Below, in pieces: positions 1-11,149 of a stretch of DNA of 64,000 nucleotides (within the stretch, counting starts at the first letter, position 1; the number at the start of each line of letters is the position of its first letter). Both the position numbers and the translations under genes were made by a program. Source of the DNA: Musa acuminata AAA Group (taxonomy: Eukaryota; Streptophyta; Magnoliopsida; Zingiberales; Musaceae). Under the pieces are notes generated by a model that was given only the letters and a program-made list of their open reading frames with translations, searched no databases and was not told where the DNA came from. Where the stretch lies: contig NC_088355.1 of NCBI RefSeq assembly GCF_036884655.1, positions 37,934,501 to 37,998,500 of the forward strand, in the 5' to 3' direction.

Positions 1-660
1 GTTCATGGTGGTACTAATTTTTGTGTAGCTCATGGAGGGGGGAAGCGTTGTGCCATGCCTGGATGTACCAAGAGTGCTCGTGGTCGTACTGATTGCTGCG
101 TGAAGCATGGTGGTGGTAAGCGGTGCACGTCTGAGGGATGTGGAAAGAGTGCTCAGGGAAGCACGGACTTCTGCAAAGCTCATGGTGGAGGGAAACGCTG
201 CACATGGGCTATGGGGTGCGAGAAGTTTGCGAGGGGAAAGAGTGGTTTGTGTGCAGCCCATGGGAGCTTGATGGTCTCCCCAAGGGAGCACGAGGTTGGG
301 AACGTTGGGAGCATGATAGGGTCAGATCTTTTCCGAGGAATTGTCTCAACTTCTACAGCACCAGGGAACAGAAAAGATAACGAGCTCTCTTCATCAGGAG
401 TGAGCTCCTTGTCTGACTGCATCGAGTCCTTGGACAGCATGGGGAGTGAGCAGCATCTTATACCTCCCCAGGTGCTGGTTCCCCTCTCTATGCAGTCTTC
501 CTCTTATGCCTTTGGGCTGATTGGTGGGGGCAGAGAGGAAGGAGAGAGCCAGGACAAGAGCTTTGGGCTGGTGATCCCCGAGGGCAGAGTGCACGGCGGT
601 GGGTTGATGTCTTTGCTTGCAGGTAACGTGAAGAATGCTATTGGCGGTGGGAAGGTATGA
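1..660 (+). CDS. WRKY19-like zinc-finger repeat protein, 3' part of the gene
   Basis: The frame is open from base 1 to the TGA at 658-660, so the N-terminal part lies outside the window and the first in-window ATG (55) is unlikely to be the start. The visible 219 residues begin with about three tandem copies of a 25-residue Cys/His unit, roughly C-x4-C-x-K-x-A-x-G-x-T-x2-C-x2-HGGGKRC. This is the hallmark of the plant proteins annotated as 'probable WRKY transcription factor 19' zinc-finger-like repeats. These proteins usually lack a true WRKY domain, and none is seen here. After the repeats (to about residue 90) comes a Ser/Gly-rich, low-complexity C-terminal tail. The family is thought to be nuclear, but its molecular role is poorly known. 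Identity is certain at family level; function is not. Confidence 0.85.
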   Translation, partial: VHGGTNFCVAHGGGKRCAMPGCTKSARGRTDCCVKHGGGKRCTSEGCGKSAQGSTDFCKAHGGGKRCTWAMGCEKFARGKSGLCAAHGSLMVSPREHEVGNVGSMIGSDLFRGIVSTSTAPGNRKDNELSSSGVSSLSDCIESLDSMGSEQHLIPPQVLVPLSMQSSSYAFGLIGGGREEGESQDKSFGLVIPEGRVHGGGLMSLLAGNVKNAIGGGKV

Positions 661-1400
661 CCTTCATTTAGACGCACGGTACCCTCAAAACGCAGTTGCC
701 TAATCGGGAAGAGGGATGTGGTGTAGAACAAGTTGTCTATATTATTGGTTGGTTCTCTGAGTCTGTCTCAAAAACTCTATAATCTTGTCTGGTTGGGTTG
801 TACTCGCTCCACACGGTGTTAAAAGAATTGGAGTGTGGAAGAATTAAGGATCTGTGTCTAGCTGTTGTATGGCTTTGTAAGATTCCATTCCTCCAGACTT
901 GCAGGCACCAGTTCTTATCAATAATTGCTGTATTAGGTGCTTCCAGGAAGTTTAGTGTCACTTGTGTTGTATGTGGTCTTTCATTGGGGTGTTTCTTTGG
1001 CACATTGTGATCAGTTCATGTCAAGGGAAGAAAAGTCAAAGAAAGAGGATTCACCTTCGCAATTTGTTTCTTGAATGATGCTCCTGATTTATTGCATCCA
1101 CCTTTTGGTTTTAGCAGATTGTGAATTGCTGTGTTGTTTCCTTCCTGACCTTTTGTTGGCTGAGTCTCTATCTCAATCACATCTCCATTAGTTTAGAGTT
1201 TAGATTTGTGATCTAAAAGTTGTCAGTACAGATAGATTCTGTCTGTATGACATGAAGTCCCAAATGAAATGGTCACCAGTACTGTTGAATGCATCACCAT
1301 TTGGGAATTGAGAGGAACGTGGAAGAATACCTTTTCAGAATAATTAATAATCTAATATCATGGAAAATAATTAAAAAATAATGATATTATGGGTTACATT
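661..1400. other. 3' UTR of the WRKY19-like gene and intergenic spacer
   Basis: No supported coding sequence. The first part is probably the 3' UTR of the upstream gene. The stretch turns AT-rich towards 1340-1390, in front of the sphinganine hydroxylase leader. Short open frames here (70 to 88 codons) show no recognisable domain. Confidence 0.5.
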
Positions 1401-1415
1401 TCTCCACCAATAAAC

Positions 1416-1435
1416 AGAGAGAGAGAGAGAGAGAG
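1416..1435. repeat. (AG)10 microsatellite in the leader of the sphingolipid hydroxylase gene
   Basis: A perfect dinucleotide run followed by degenerate AG/CA-rich sequence to about 1490. It lies about 470 bp upstream of the start codon at 1903, in the probable promoter or 5' UTR. Confidence 0.85.
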
Positions 1436-1816
1436 ACGCACTCACATGGACACAGACAGAGGCAAATAGAGAGAGACGCACACAGAAACAGAAGGACGGC
1501 AGCGGCCGCAACCAAGGAGAAAAGCCATAGCCTTTTCGTTGCTGTGTCGTCCCTGAAGTCCATTGTTGGTTTCCTTCAGATCCGTTGACTTCCCGACGAC
1601 TAGGGTTCCCCGATCGCATCATCAAGTCTCGATCTTTTCCAGGTTTACCTCCCTCGAATTATCCGCGATTGCTGGATCCGGACGACCGCTGTCCTCAAGA
1701 CTCCATCTTTGCTTCCTCCGGCGGCCCTGAATCGCCTCCTCGATCCTAAGGTGTTCTCTTGCTCTGTCGCCCGGATCTTGTGTAAAATATCTGCAACCGG
1801 GCTGATCAATAGAGGA

Positions 1817-1837
1817 ATGTCTTCCACGTTGAAGTAG
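1817..1837 (+). promoter_or_regulatory. Short upstream ORF in the 5' leader of the sphinganine C4-hydroxylase gene
   Basis: An ATG at 1817 opens a six-codon frame that ends at TAG 1835-1837, 65 bases before the main ATG at 1903. It is in a different frame from the main ORF. If the mature transcript includes this segment it could dampen translation. Whether it is retained depends on leader splicing; an AG acceptor-like site lies near 1642. Confidence 0.4.
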
Positions 1838-1902
1838 CAGGGATCGTGAGTTCGGCGCCAAAAGAGAAGCTTTGTTTCCGTGGTGCTGCGTCCCCGTCGA
1901 AG

Positions 1903-4693
1903 ATGGTCTTCTGGGAAGGGTACGTGAGTGATGAGTTGACGGGCACCCTTGCCCCTATCGTGGTTTATTGGCTGTACGCAGGGATGTATCAGCTCTTGCC
2001 CCCTTTGGACCAGTACCGGTTGCACACGAGAAAAGAAGAGGAACAGAAGAATTTGGTGCCGCTGTCCTCCGTGATTAAGGGTGTTTTGCTTCAGCAGCTG
2101 GTTCAGGCCACGGTTGCAGGGCTGATGTTCTTGGTGAGTAGCTGAAACCCTTAAACAGTGGTGGCAGTTCTGATTGCTTGTTTTAGTAATCTTGTCCCAT
2201 TTTCCATAGTAATGACTCGTTATCAGAGGTAAGAAATCTAACTCGTTATTAGCAGTAAGGTGGAAATGCGTTGTGTTGGATCTGAACCTTCCATGTTATG
2301 GTTATTAAGTTTGACATTTTACATAAATTGAAATTTATATATATCTTAGTCCCTTGAGATAGATTGCAAGGGTTGACATCTTCCATAACTTGCTATGAAA
2401 TATGCAAGATGGTTGATGCATGTGCAAGTTTATAATCTACTGGTTGCAAACCACAAGGCACATATTGCCTGCAGGCTTCAGTAGCTGCATAACTTTTAGT
2501 CAAAATCCTTCTGAGAGGAAATACTTTTTGGTCAACCGGAAGTCAATTGAAATTGCTTCAGTTTATTGTAGCCAAATGTCATTATGATAAGAGGTGTACT
2601 CTTATGTGTCCACAAATACCAGTTAGGAGAATACCTGATGCTAAATCTTCAGTGCAGATCTATGGCCGCAATATATGGTATGCTTGTTAGGATATTTTGA
2701 AGTCATCATTTCAGTCCAACCGAAAGGGTGCCTTTTACATAATTTTATTTTTTTTGGTGGACATGGAGGGTGGGTGGAGGTACCTGCAATTCTTAATTGT
2801 GGAAAGAGTGTGTTGATGAATTATTTTACTGAAGCGCCCTTTTCAGTTCTTGTCGATAATCCTCATACTCAAAGTTATAAAATTAGGGAGTTTCAGCCAT
2901 TTACCAATTACTATATTTTTTTGCTTAAGATGTTAGTTTATAAATCAAATATGGAGTCAGTTAGTTATGTATGTAGAATTATTTCATCAGAAGCAATGTA
3001 TGTTGTCAGATTTTTATGAAATAAACTGGTTAGATAGAATCCTACCATCATGATGTGACCTCAGAGCCTATTGCTGGTCTACACTTTGTAGGTGAAAATT
3101 ACTTGTCCCTCTAGCTCTTCATCCTTGGGTCGCACAGATTTTTGGTTAAAAAAGAACACTATGTTGAGGTGGTTTGTCTTTTTTTTGGCTGTTTTATTTT
3201 ATCCTATGATCTTACATTTACTTTTATGAGTCTCCTGAGGGTTCTTTCTCATTTTACTTCATGTTAAATAACTTTTGTAATCATTCTTTTATTATCATTT
3301 TCCAAGACTGGTTCCGAAAGGAGTTGATTGTTTTACATAAGAAACACTTATATTAGTTCATTTCATAACATGGTATAAAAATGCCTTTTGAACCCATAAT
3401 CATGCCTCTTTTCTAGGAATAGTACTTACAGTGTGACTGATGTGATCCGGAGACCATTCAATCCAGGAATACTTATCTTTGTAGAACTATGTGATATTAA
3501 TCTAACTTGAGAACTGGAAGTGCAAGCTACGCAATCTAAAACTCTTGCGAATGGCTTGGAATTTTCATGTTTCACTCAACATCTTAGCAACTACAGCCAC
3601 CTGCTATACTTTGAAGTGGTGTGTGGTTGCTGCTTACCATATAACGTGTTGAGACTTTCTTGAATTGGCAATATATGTGAATCTTATTCTGTGTGATAAA
3701 CCCAGATGATTGCTTTCCTCAAGCGAGTGTGTGCTTTATATCTAAATATAGTCCTTTCAAGTGTTCTCTCACATCAGCTAATATACAAATTTGTGCTAGT
3801 TATAGTTTTAAGTACAAGGATAATTGGTGGTACTTGTTTGTTAGCATTACAATGCTTCATCACAATGTTAAACAATTGTGGTGAAGACCCAAGTGGGGAA
3901 CTTTGTGTCTACTCATCGTTTCCTGTTCCGATATAAGAGACTACTTCTTGTAGTCACATAAACGTATGATCCATAACTACGTTCATTGACATGCACTATC
4001 TAGTTTCTTGTATGCAAGGGCTATAATGTGGCAGTCAACTTTTTGTTTTTTTCATATATGTAGAGATAATCTTAAAATAACATATATGACACCAGAAAAC
4101 TATGATCTGATGGATTGTTATTTATCTGCAACCTCATACTGCAGGTTACTGCTAAGCCAAGCATAGCTGGTAGCTTAATCCAACCGCCTGTGCATGTCCA
4201 ACTGATCCAGATCTTGGTGGCGATGTTCATAATGGACACGTGGCAATATTTCATCCATCGGTATATGCACCAGAACAAATTCTTGTACCGCCATGTCCAC
4301 TCCCAGCATCACAGGCTGGTTGTTCCTTATGCTATAGGTGCTCTTTACAATCACCCATTGGAGGGCCTACTTCTGGACACCTTTGGTGGGGCCATCTCAT
4401 TTCTGATCTCGGGGATGACGGCAAGGACATCTGTATTCTTCTTCTGCTTTGCAGTAATCAAGACTGTTGATGATCATTGTGGTCTTTGGCTGCCTGGGAA
4501 TATCTTCCACGTCATCTTTCAGAACAACACTGCCTACCATGATATCCATCATCAGCTCCAAGGCACAAAATACAATTACTCACAGCCATTCTTCTCCATA
4601 TGGGACAGGATACTGGGCACCTACATGCCATTCAGTTTGGTGACCCGCCAAGAAGGGGGATACGAGGCAAGAATACTAAAAAAGACTAGCTGA
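1903..4693 (+). CDS. SBH1: Sphinganine C4-monooxygenase (sphingoid base hydroxylase)
   Basis: Two exons, 1903-2133 and 4145-4693, are joined in phase 0 across a 2,011-bp GT-AG intron. They encode 259 residues, against 260 for Arabidopsis SBH1. The enzyme adds the C4 hydroxyl to sphinganine or dihydroceramide to form phytosphingosine, an ER-membrane step of sphingolipid synthesis. The fatty-acid-hydroxylase di-iron histidine boxes are visible in exon 2: HRYMH, HSQHH and HDIHH, with hydrophobic segments between them. Exon 1 carries the family N-terminus, including YWLYAGMY and LDQYRLH. I chose the ATG at 1903 because it gives the expected start (MVFWEGYVSDE); the open frame extends upstream to 1846 without an ATG. 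The intron holds no credible gene. Of the two Arabidopsis paralogues the call is to the SBH1/SBH2 group only. Confidence 0.93.
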
Positions 4694-5929
4694 CATGTTA
4701 AAAGATAGAGTTTGAAGTGGGTGTGCCGTGTGCATAACAACAGCAGTATCAGGTTTGTTGAAAGTTTACTCGGTTTAATCCTCTTGAAATTAGCAGGATG
4801 CTTAATCTGCTTGTTCTCTCATTATTTGACTAGTTTCTGGGCACTGTTCTCTTACCAGTGGCTTATAAGTTATATTTCTAGAAGTTCCGAGTTTTCTTGC
4901 ATGTAAAGAATTATTCTTCAAGTTTTTTTTTTTTTTTGCAGTACCGACTACTGAGACTTGATTTCATGATGGTTTGTGAGTTTTTCTTATATCCGACGAA
5001 TTTGGGAGCATAGTTTGCCTGTGCTAGTAATTGAATCCTGATATCATGCCATGTTCAAAAGACTGCATCTTATTAGTTCAGATCAAAAAGCAGGGTTTCA
5101 TTTTTGACATGTAAACATAAATTTATCTCTCTTCCAAAGTGTTAAAATTCCAAATTCTACAATTTATGATCTTCCACTAGTGACAATCCTAATCGCAAAT
5201 GTAATACATTAGTTATAGGTTTATCTTGTATTTTCTGTCAAAATGTATTCACATACACACAATGCACATTGTTTCACAAATTCAAATCTGCTTTGATAAC
5301 CAAGGGAACTCTAGCACTATCACAGCATCCACATATAGGAGACTGAGATGTCAGCTTAGCACACTGTGAAGAGTTCATAAATGTGTTCCAAAGTTGGGCT
5401 GCCTCATTCTTGTATTCTTGGAGTATGCTTTCTAGTGGACTTCATATTTTCAGGAACAGTGTCCATTCTCAGAAACCTAATGCATGTCACATTCATGTCT
5501 ACAAGGTAGTATGTAATTTGGTCCCAGAGCTGGATTGAACAATCATCTTGTTTATCAAATGTTATCATATGATAACTTACATGCCATCAACGAGACCCGA
5601 TTCATTTTCTTCATATATGACTCATATCAATATTCTACCCTAGGCTGTGCTTCTCCATTTGTGACCCGTATGATCAGAGTTGGGTTTTTCCATTATGGCT
5701 AGTCAATTATCTCCAGTTTGTACAATTATACCAACTATTTTAGGATACTTGTGATCTCTTTTTTTATACGACTCATATTGTTCCGACTATTTAGAATTCC
5801 ACTATATTGATCTTTTTCTATCATTGAGCTCTTTTTCCATCCTCATAAATATATTCCATATCTGTAATATACTAGGTTGTCAAAGAGAGACCTGCTAGGC
5901 TTCAACACCCCACTGTCCCTTTATCTTGT

Positions 5930-6030
5930 AGATCGGATCCTGATACCAGAGCTAAAACCCGGAACCCCAATATCAGAGTCCCTAGGTCGAAACCTGGGAC
6001 TCGTTTCAACACATAACATAATCATGTTTG
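5930..6030 (+). mobile_element. Possible remnant of an LTR-retrotransposon primer-binding region
   Basis: The phrase TATCAGAGTCCCTAGGTC, then AAACCTGGGACTCG, resembles the sequence just inside the 5' LTR of many plant retroelements, where TGGTATCAGAGC pairs with initiator tRNA-Met. An inverted partial copy (GATACCAGAGCT) lies about 30 bases to the left. No LTR pair or pol frame is visible, so this is at most a scrap. Confidence 0.3.
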
Positions 6031-7028
6031 CACCAGCGTTCAACTTTGTCGGATGACCAAACTTGACCTCATTACTGAATATACTCTGTTATCTGCAGAG
6101 GCATGCTTTTATATTAGTCTAATGATCTCATTAGCATAGTCTGCAAATTTGACTGCCCCTGCTGAACATACTTCTCCATGTTGATGAACAATGCATCAAC
6201 CTGAGATGCTATTCCCAGACATGTCGTCTGATATCAGCACATTGTTCACTGTACATCGACATGGATCAGGACACTCATGGCTGCGCCAGCGACCTCTGCA
6301 ACAGTGTCACCATCTCACTCCTGTTGCTTAGATCTGTCTGCTGATTAACTTAGTTTGGCTTCTCTCCCTCCTTGTCAGAGAGAGGAAGAAATGGATTCTG
6401 TATACATTCTAGTGGGAATTGGCAGTACAAGAATCTTGGAGGACAAGGCAAACTTTCCTGCCATTATTAATATGCTTGTACGAGACACTGGGGATTACTT
6501 TCATCTCATTCTAAAGCCAATAGAATTGCCTGTTTGATTGTAGCAATATTGGAACCATGCAGTATCAGACACCAAAGGTTTTTTTCTTTTCCGAATAAGC
6601 CAATTCATTTGGGACCTTGCAGATTCATTCTTTTTCCTATTCGAAGATCAGCCCTTTGTCTTTGTGTTTTCACGTCCCGAATTCTTTGCGGATGAAGAGA
6701 TATCAAGGGGGCTTATTACATCTATGGCATATCATCCAACATATCTGCCACAGTGTAGATGAAGAAGTTAGTTGTCACAAACATGCAGTGGACAAGGAAA
6801 CCATGTTTTGTATTCCTTCTGCAATTCCTGAAGCTTCTTGTGTTGAATAAATCATGGTGGTGTTAGTTGTACAGGAAAGCTTTTTAGGATTCAACAGTGT
6901 ATGATGTGAAAGGGCTTTCTTGATGTGGAGGAAAGAGAACTTTGTCATTAGCTGCATTATTGTACTCCCACCATAAGATTGTCTCTGGAGAAGCCAAAAT
7001 GTGATGAGCTGTAATATGAATTTTCTCT

Positions 7029-7216
7029 GTTGGTGAGTAGTAAATTGCATGACTGCAATATATGTGACATGCAGTAGAATAGATAAACAAATCATTAGTA
7101 GACTTGAATGACAAGAACTTGTTGATGAGTAGTAAATTGCATGACTGCAATATATGTGGCATGCAGTAGACTAATAGATAAGCAAATCATTAGTAGACCT
7201 GAATGACAAGAACTTG
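7029..7216. repeat. Tandem duplication, unit about 92 bp, two copies
   Basis: Copy 1 is 7029-7120 and copy 2 is 7121-7216. They differ by a few substitutions and a 3-base insertion in copy 2 (TAGACTAATAG against TAGAATAG). High identity implies a recent event. It is non-coding, 0.4 kb beyond the 3' end of the HD-Zip gene. Confidence 0.9.
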
Positions 7217-7299
7217 GAACTAGCATTTGGTGTTCCTCTTGTGACCAAAAAAAGCTTGGGGTAAATAGATGTGGCACATCACAACTGGTAGTTCTTAGG

Positions 7300-7302
<3 letters not shown>

Positions 7303-7336
<34 letters not shown>
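7303..7336. repeat. (CT)17 microsatellite
   Basis: Perfect dinucleotide run in the intergenic space 3' of the HD-Zip gene. Seen directly; no function implied. Confidence 0.9.
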
Positions 7337-7338
<2 letters not shown>

Positions 7339-7707
7339 ACAGAGGGTTGTAGGACAGTGGATGCCATGCCAGTGTATGCATGCTTCCCTTCATATCTTGA
7401 ATCCAAGTTTGTGTAAGGCTAAAGAAAGCCATTCCTTGTTAGAACAACCTTTCCCACCAACTGCAGAAAGAGCTTTTTCCTGTACCTATGAATTAATCTG
7501 CAGAACAAGCAGCAAGTAGAACAACCACAAACATGCAAGTCAAAAACCCTACATGATCCAATAGGATCCACCTTAAATTTGAGAGAGAGGTAACACAGAT
7601 TGACTCACAAGATACATCATCATCAATAATTATTTAGTACATAGCCACTCCCCCCTGTTTCCAGTTCAAATAGGCAGCTTTCTTCACCATGCACCAGTGT
7701 GCAAACA

Positions 7708-8550
7708 CTAGTGATGGAAGTTGTGTTGCTCTGACCACGCCCAGAGTGCAGATTGCTCATCTGTGCTGCAGAACATGTTGCAGAAGCCCTCATCCTTGGC
7801 TGTCTCCGACTTGGAGGAACGACGTGGTTGGGAGACACTCGATGGCCTACGCCTGGAGAAATCCAAATCGGTATCAGAGCTGGATGAGCCCTCTGTTTCC
7901 TTGTTGAGATTGATGGGCTCGGAGGGTTCCCTGTCTTTGAGTGCCAGAAGCTGAAGAGTTGGATTAGAATGCAAGTATGGAGGCAGGGAGATGTCGAGGA
8001 AGACGAACCATGTACCTACCTCGGAGAGAAGCTTCTTGTTCCGGGCTTGCAGGGCTTCGTTCTCGGTCTTCATGATCTCCAGCTGCCTCTTGAGCTCGTC
8101 GTGGTCCTTCTCCAGCTGCTTGATCTTCCACCTCGCCCTCCTGTTCTGGAACCAGACGGCGACCTGCCTCGGCTGCAGCCCCAGCGCCCTGGCCAACTCC
8201 ATCTTCCTGTCCGCGTCCAGCTTGTTGCCCATCTCGAAGTTCCTCTCCAATGTCCGCACCTGCTCCGAGTTCAGCCTCCTCTTCTTCTCCCCGCCCGGCT
8301 GCAGCGCGTCGTCGGAGAGGTCCTCCTCCACATTCATCTCCTCGCAGGCCTCCACCCTCGAGAAGGGAATGGATCTGTTTCCCATGCCGCAGCTTGCAAG
8401 GTACTGCTGCTTCTCACCTCCGAATCGTGGTGGATCGGTGGGGAGCAGGGGAGACGTGGAGGTGTGTAGCTGCTGCTGGTGGTTCTCTTCATGAGCGGTC
8501 TGCAGCACCAAGTTTGCAGGGAAGAATAGCGGCATCCTATTGCAGGCCAT
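7708..8550 (-). CDS. HD-Zip class I homeodomain-leucine zipper transcription factor (ATHB13/HOX21-like)
   Basis: Two exons on the minus strand, 8550-8020 and 7950-7708, encode 257 residues after removal of a 69-nt GT-AG intron. HD-Zip I proteins bind CAATNATTG-type sites as dimers and regulate growth and stress responses. The homeodomain spans about residues 88-143 and contains the recognition helix [11 protein letters not shown]. The leucine zipper follows immediately (about 145-187), with heptad residues L-L-M-L-L-L. The ATG at 8550 gives the clade N-terminus [17 protein letters not shown], and the C-terminus (NMFCSTDE then WAWSEQ) matches the ATHB13/23 clade. An open frame runs a further 70 codons upstream but is probably 5' UTR. 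The small intron has no in-frame stop, so unspliced RNA would still be translatable. The exact orthologue is not assigned. Confidence 0.93.
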   Translation of the reverse strand: MACNRMPLFFPANLVLQTAHEENHQQQLHTSTSPLLPTDPPRFGGEKQQYLASCGMGNRSIPFSRVEACEEMNVEEDLSDDALQPGGEKKRRLNSEQVRTLERNFEMGNKLDADRKMELARALGLQPRQVAVWFQNRRARWKIKQLEKDHDELKRQLEIMKTENEALQARNKKLLSEVGTWFVFLDISLPPYLHSNPTLQLLALKDREPSEPINLNKETEGSSSSDTDLDFSRRRPSSVSQPRRSSKSETAKDEGFCNMFCSTDEQSALWAWSEQHNFHH

Positions 8551-10845
8551 CTGGTTCAGAAACATTGGTGGTCGCAGAAACTGATTGCTGCAGTGGTAAG
8601 AGGGAGATAGGAGCTTGGAGAAGAGAGAAGAAACACATGCATGGTAGTGGGAGGAGGAAGGACTCATCGGTGGAGTATATGAAAGGAAGATATGTGTACT
8701 GTCAAGAAGGACAAGTTGTGGAGTCCAGGTTACAGCTGGGGAGAAGTAGAGGGCCATCATCGACAGGTGAAGCAGATGGCATCAGCTCCTTCACGCAGCT
8801 CCAGAATCCAAGGGATGGTGACACAGTCATGGTCTCGGCCTCACGTTCTACCACCATAGACTTCTGCTCTCAGACAAGCATTGGAGCTCCTCCATCATCT
8901 TCATACATGAGGAAGATGGATTTGCTGGTTCGAGAGATGAGACTCCAGAATACAGTGGTTGCTACTCACCGAGGAACGATGATGGCATGGAAAACGCAGA
9001 TGATGTTTCGGTAAGAATGCACTCTCAAATGTGATCCTTATTGTTCTCATTGTTCTCACTGTTTCAGCTACCACTCAAGAGTTCAATCAATTCAACTTTG
9101 GTGAATCGAACTACTTCAAAGCATTACTCACAAAACCAATCATGCTTATAGATAAAGCTGCCTTAACAATGGGTACTTTCTGTATTGGTCTATACGTATA
9201 AAATACATATATTTTGGGTATAATACACATCATTTATTTCATGTGGAACTTCTGCTAATGGCTGTGCACAGTTGCACCCATTGGTGATATGTGCACCTCA
9301 ATTGACATTGGTTGAGTTAGAAATGGTGTATGCATGTCAACACTATTGTGGTGGAGTTCTTTCAATCTGACATGCACTGATGATTGAGTTCATTGGTGAG
9401 GCCTCCTTCATTTTAGAAAAATACTTCTCTGCGGACCTCAAATTATTCGAATATCGCTCGAATCGATTAGAAAGATTATCGAATGTAATTTTTGAAAACA
9501 ATAATAATCAAATCACACTTGATAATTAATATTAGATCGACTTTAATATCATCTTTTATGATGTAATCCAATAAGACATAATATGTTAAGAAGTGTCTCA
9601 TTAAATCTTTATAAACCAACTCAAATCTTTGCCACAGGAAAACAGTCTTCCTTTCTGTCGTCTACACAAATCTAGCAGATGGGTATCCAAAGAAGAAACG
9701 CATTTAACTGTAAACAACTGTCCGTCTGTTTCTCCGGTGAATGACAAAGAGTTGACTTGATGTTTCTCGGATGCCTGTGACTTTCAAGAAACAAAGATAA
9801 GAGAAGGGAGAGAGAGAGAGAGATGTGACAGGCTGAGAGCCGAGGCTGTCACACTCTCAATCCAAAGGCGTGCTCGAATCCTACATGCTTACCATAGGAA
9901 ACCACTAAAGGCACACTTTAAGAGTAAGTTTTGGATCAAACAAACGAGTCATCATCATCAATGCACTGCTGCTGCTCCGCAGTTTGCATGCACACCGCTC
10001 CAAGTGTGATGCGTAGTATACGTAGCAGCAGCTTTCATGCATTGAAGAAAGAGAGAGAGGGAGAGAGGAAGGAAGGAAGGAAGAGAGGCGTCGTTGATGT
10101 GACATGATTGCAGATGGGTGGCCACAGTAGTTAATGCACCCATGTGCATGCGAGGGCACTCTTCTTGATGATTCCAAGGTTTCTCCATCCACCGCAATCT
10201 CCTCATCGAAGAAGAAGAAGAAGAAGAAGAAGAAGAAGCAGAAGTACTTTGACTCTCGAGGCTGATGAAACCTCCATAATCCTCAGACAACCCACCATGT
10301 CTGATGGCAACTCATACGGCAATGTTGTATTGCAACTAAAGCAACAACACAGTTGACGTAAATGCAAATTCTCCATATGTCAATGTTTATTGATCGAATT
10401 AGTTGACAGAAATCAAAACAATCGTAGCAGATGAGATAGTGGGTACAATGTAAACCCTAGAAATCTTAAAATATCATCATAATTCTATCCTAAAGAATTC
10501 CACATTCCTTAATATATGTATATACTTTGTCAAAATTTGACCAAGTGTAGATGGTTTAGTCAACTTCTATCACACGTATAATCATACCGAAATTATATCT
10601 TTTTTATCTTCCTATTATCATTAAATTAATTAAAAATAATAATTAAATTGTAATCTTTGATTTATAATTTATTTTGTAGTCTTTTTCCACAGTAGTTGGG
10701 AATGTTTTTGATGTGCAGAAGAATAAGTCTCAGTAATTAGTAGCTTAATTAACCTAAATAACCGATATAACTATCTGTATATATATTCATAACTTTTTGT
10801 GATTGTCTTTTTCTCGGTCTTAATATAATCCTATCTATCTAATAC
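8551..10845. other. Intergenic region, divergent promoters of the HD-Zip and glutaredoxin-like genes
   Basis: The left part (about 8551-9100) is the HD-Zip 5' leader and promoter. Open frames on the plus strand around 8250-9014 are mirror frames of the GC-rich HD-Zip exon. From 9100 the sequence is AT-rich with no gene. Overlapping minus-strand frames at 9905-10290 are Ser-rich through a GAA/TTC microsatellite and have no domain. Nothing else stands out until the ACGT cluster at 10851. Confidence 0.55.
10207..10238. repeat. (GAA)n microsatellite
   Basis: About ten GAA units. It causes spurious poly-Ser and poly-Arg reading frames on either strand. Confidence 0.9.
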
Positions 10846-10850
10846 ACCCT

Positions 10851-10885
10851 CGCACGTACACGTACACGTATACGTGCGAAGACGT
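10851..10885. promoter_or_regulatory. Cluster of five ACGT cores, nearly palindromic
   Basis: ACGT tetramers begin at 10854, 10860, 10866 and 10872, an exact 6-bp spacing, with a fifth at 10882. Positions 10851-10878 read almost as an inverted repeat, starting CGCACGTA and ending TACGTGCG. ACGT is the core bound by plant bZIP and some bHLH factors. The cluster is about 970 bp upstream of the glutaredoxin-like start codon and about 270 bp upstream of its (AG)n leader, so it may be in the core promoter. Confidence 0.55.
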
Positions 10886-11146
10886 AAATAAGGAGAGATC
10901 ACCGACCCACACGGCTTCTTGGATCGGCAACTCTCTCCGGTACACCGTGCAGCATATCGTTCCTCCCACCTTTGCCACGTAACCAGGCTTGGGTGGGTCC
11001 CTCTCTCGGCACGCTCCTTCCTCGAAGAGGCTGAAGCGCGTCGCCCACTGGGAGAAGTAAGAGGAGGGAGAGGAAAGAGGACCACGGCTTCTTGCTTCCC
11101 CCCGGAGATCTCGGCGAGACCGCTACCACCGGAGATTATTTAGAAA

Positions 11147-11149
<3 letters not shown>

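Larger units (their letters stand above)
4694..7622. other. Intergenic region between the sphinganine hydroxylase and HD-Zip genes
   Basis: Contains the 3' UTR of the sphinganine hydroxylase at its left end and the probable 3' UTR of the minus-strand HD-Zip gene at its right end. No protein-coding gene is supported: the open frames (60 to 106 codons) are AT-rich, overlap on both strands and have no domain. Separate entries cover a retroelement scrap near 5.9 kb, a tandem duplication near 7.1 kb and a CT tract near 7.3 kb. Confidence 0.6.

Noticed and set aside
8250..9014. 254-codon plus-strand frame and nearby frames of 166-167 codons
   Set aside because: They lie opposite the GC-rich HD-Zip exon and read as Pro/Arg/Ser-rich mirror sequence.
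9905..10290. Minus-strand frames of 95 and 110 codons, possible small peptide gene
   Set aside because: Poly-Ser comes from the GAA/TTC microsatellite and no known small-peptide motif is present.
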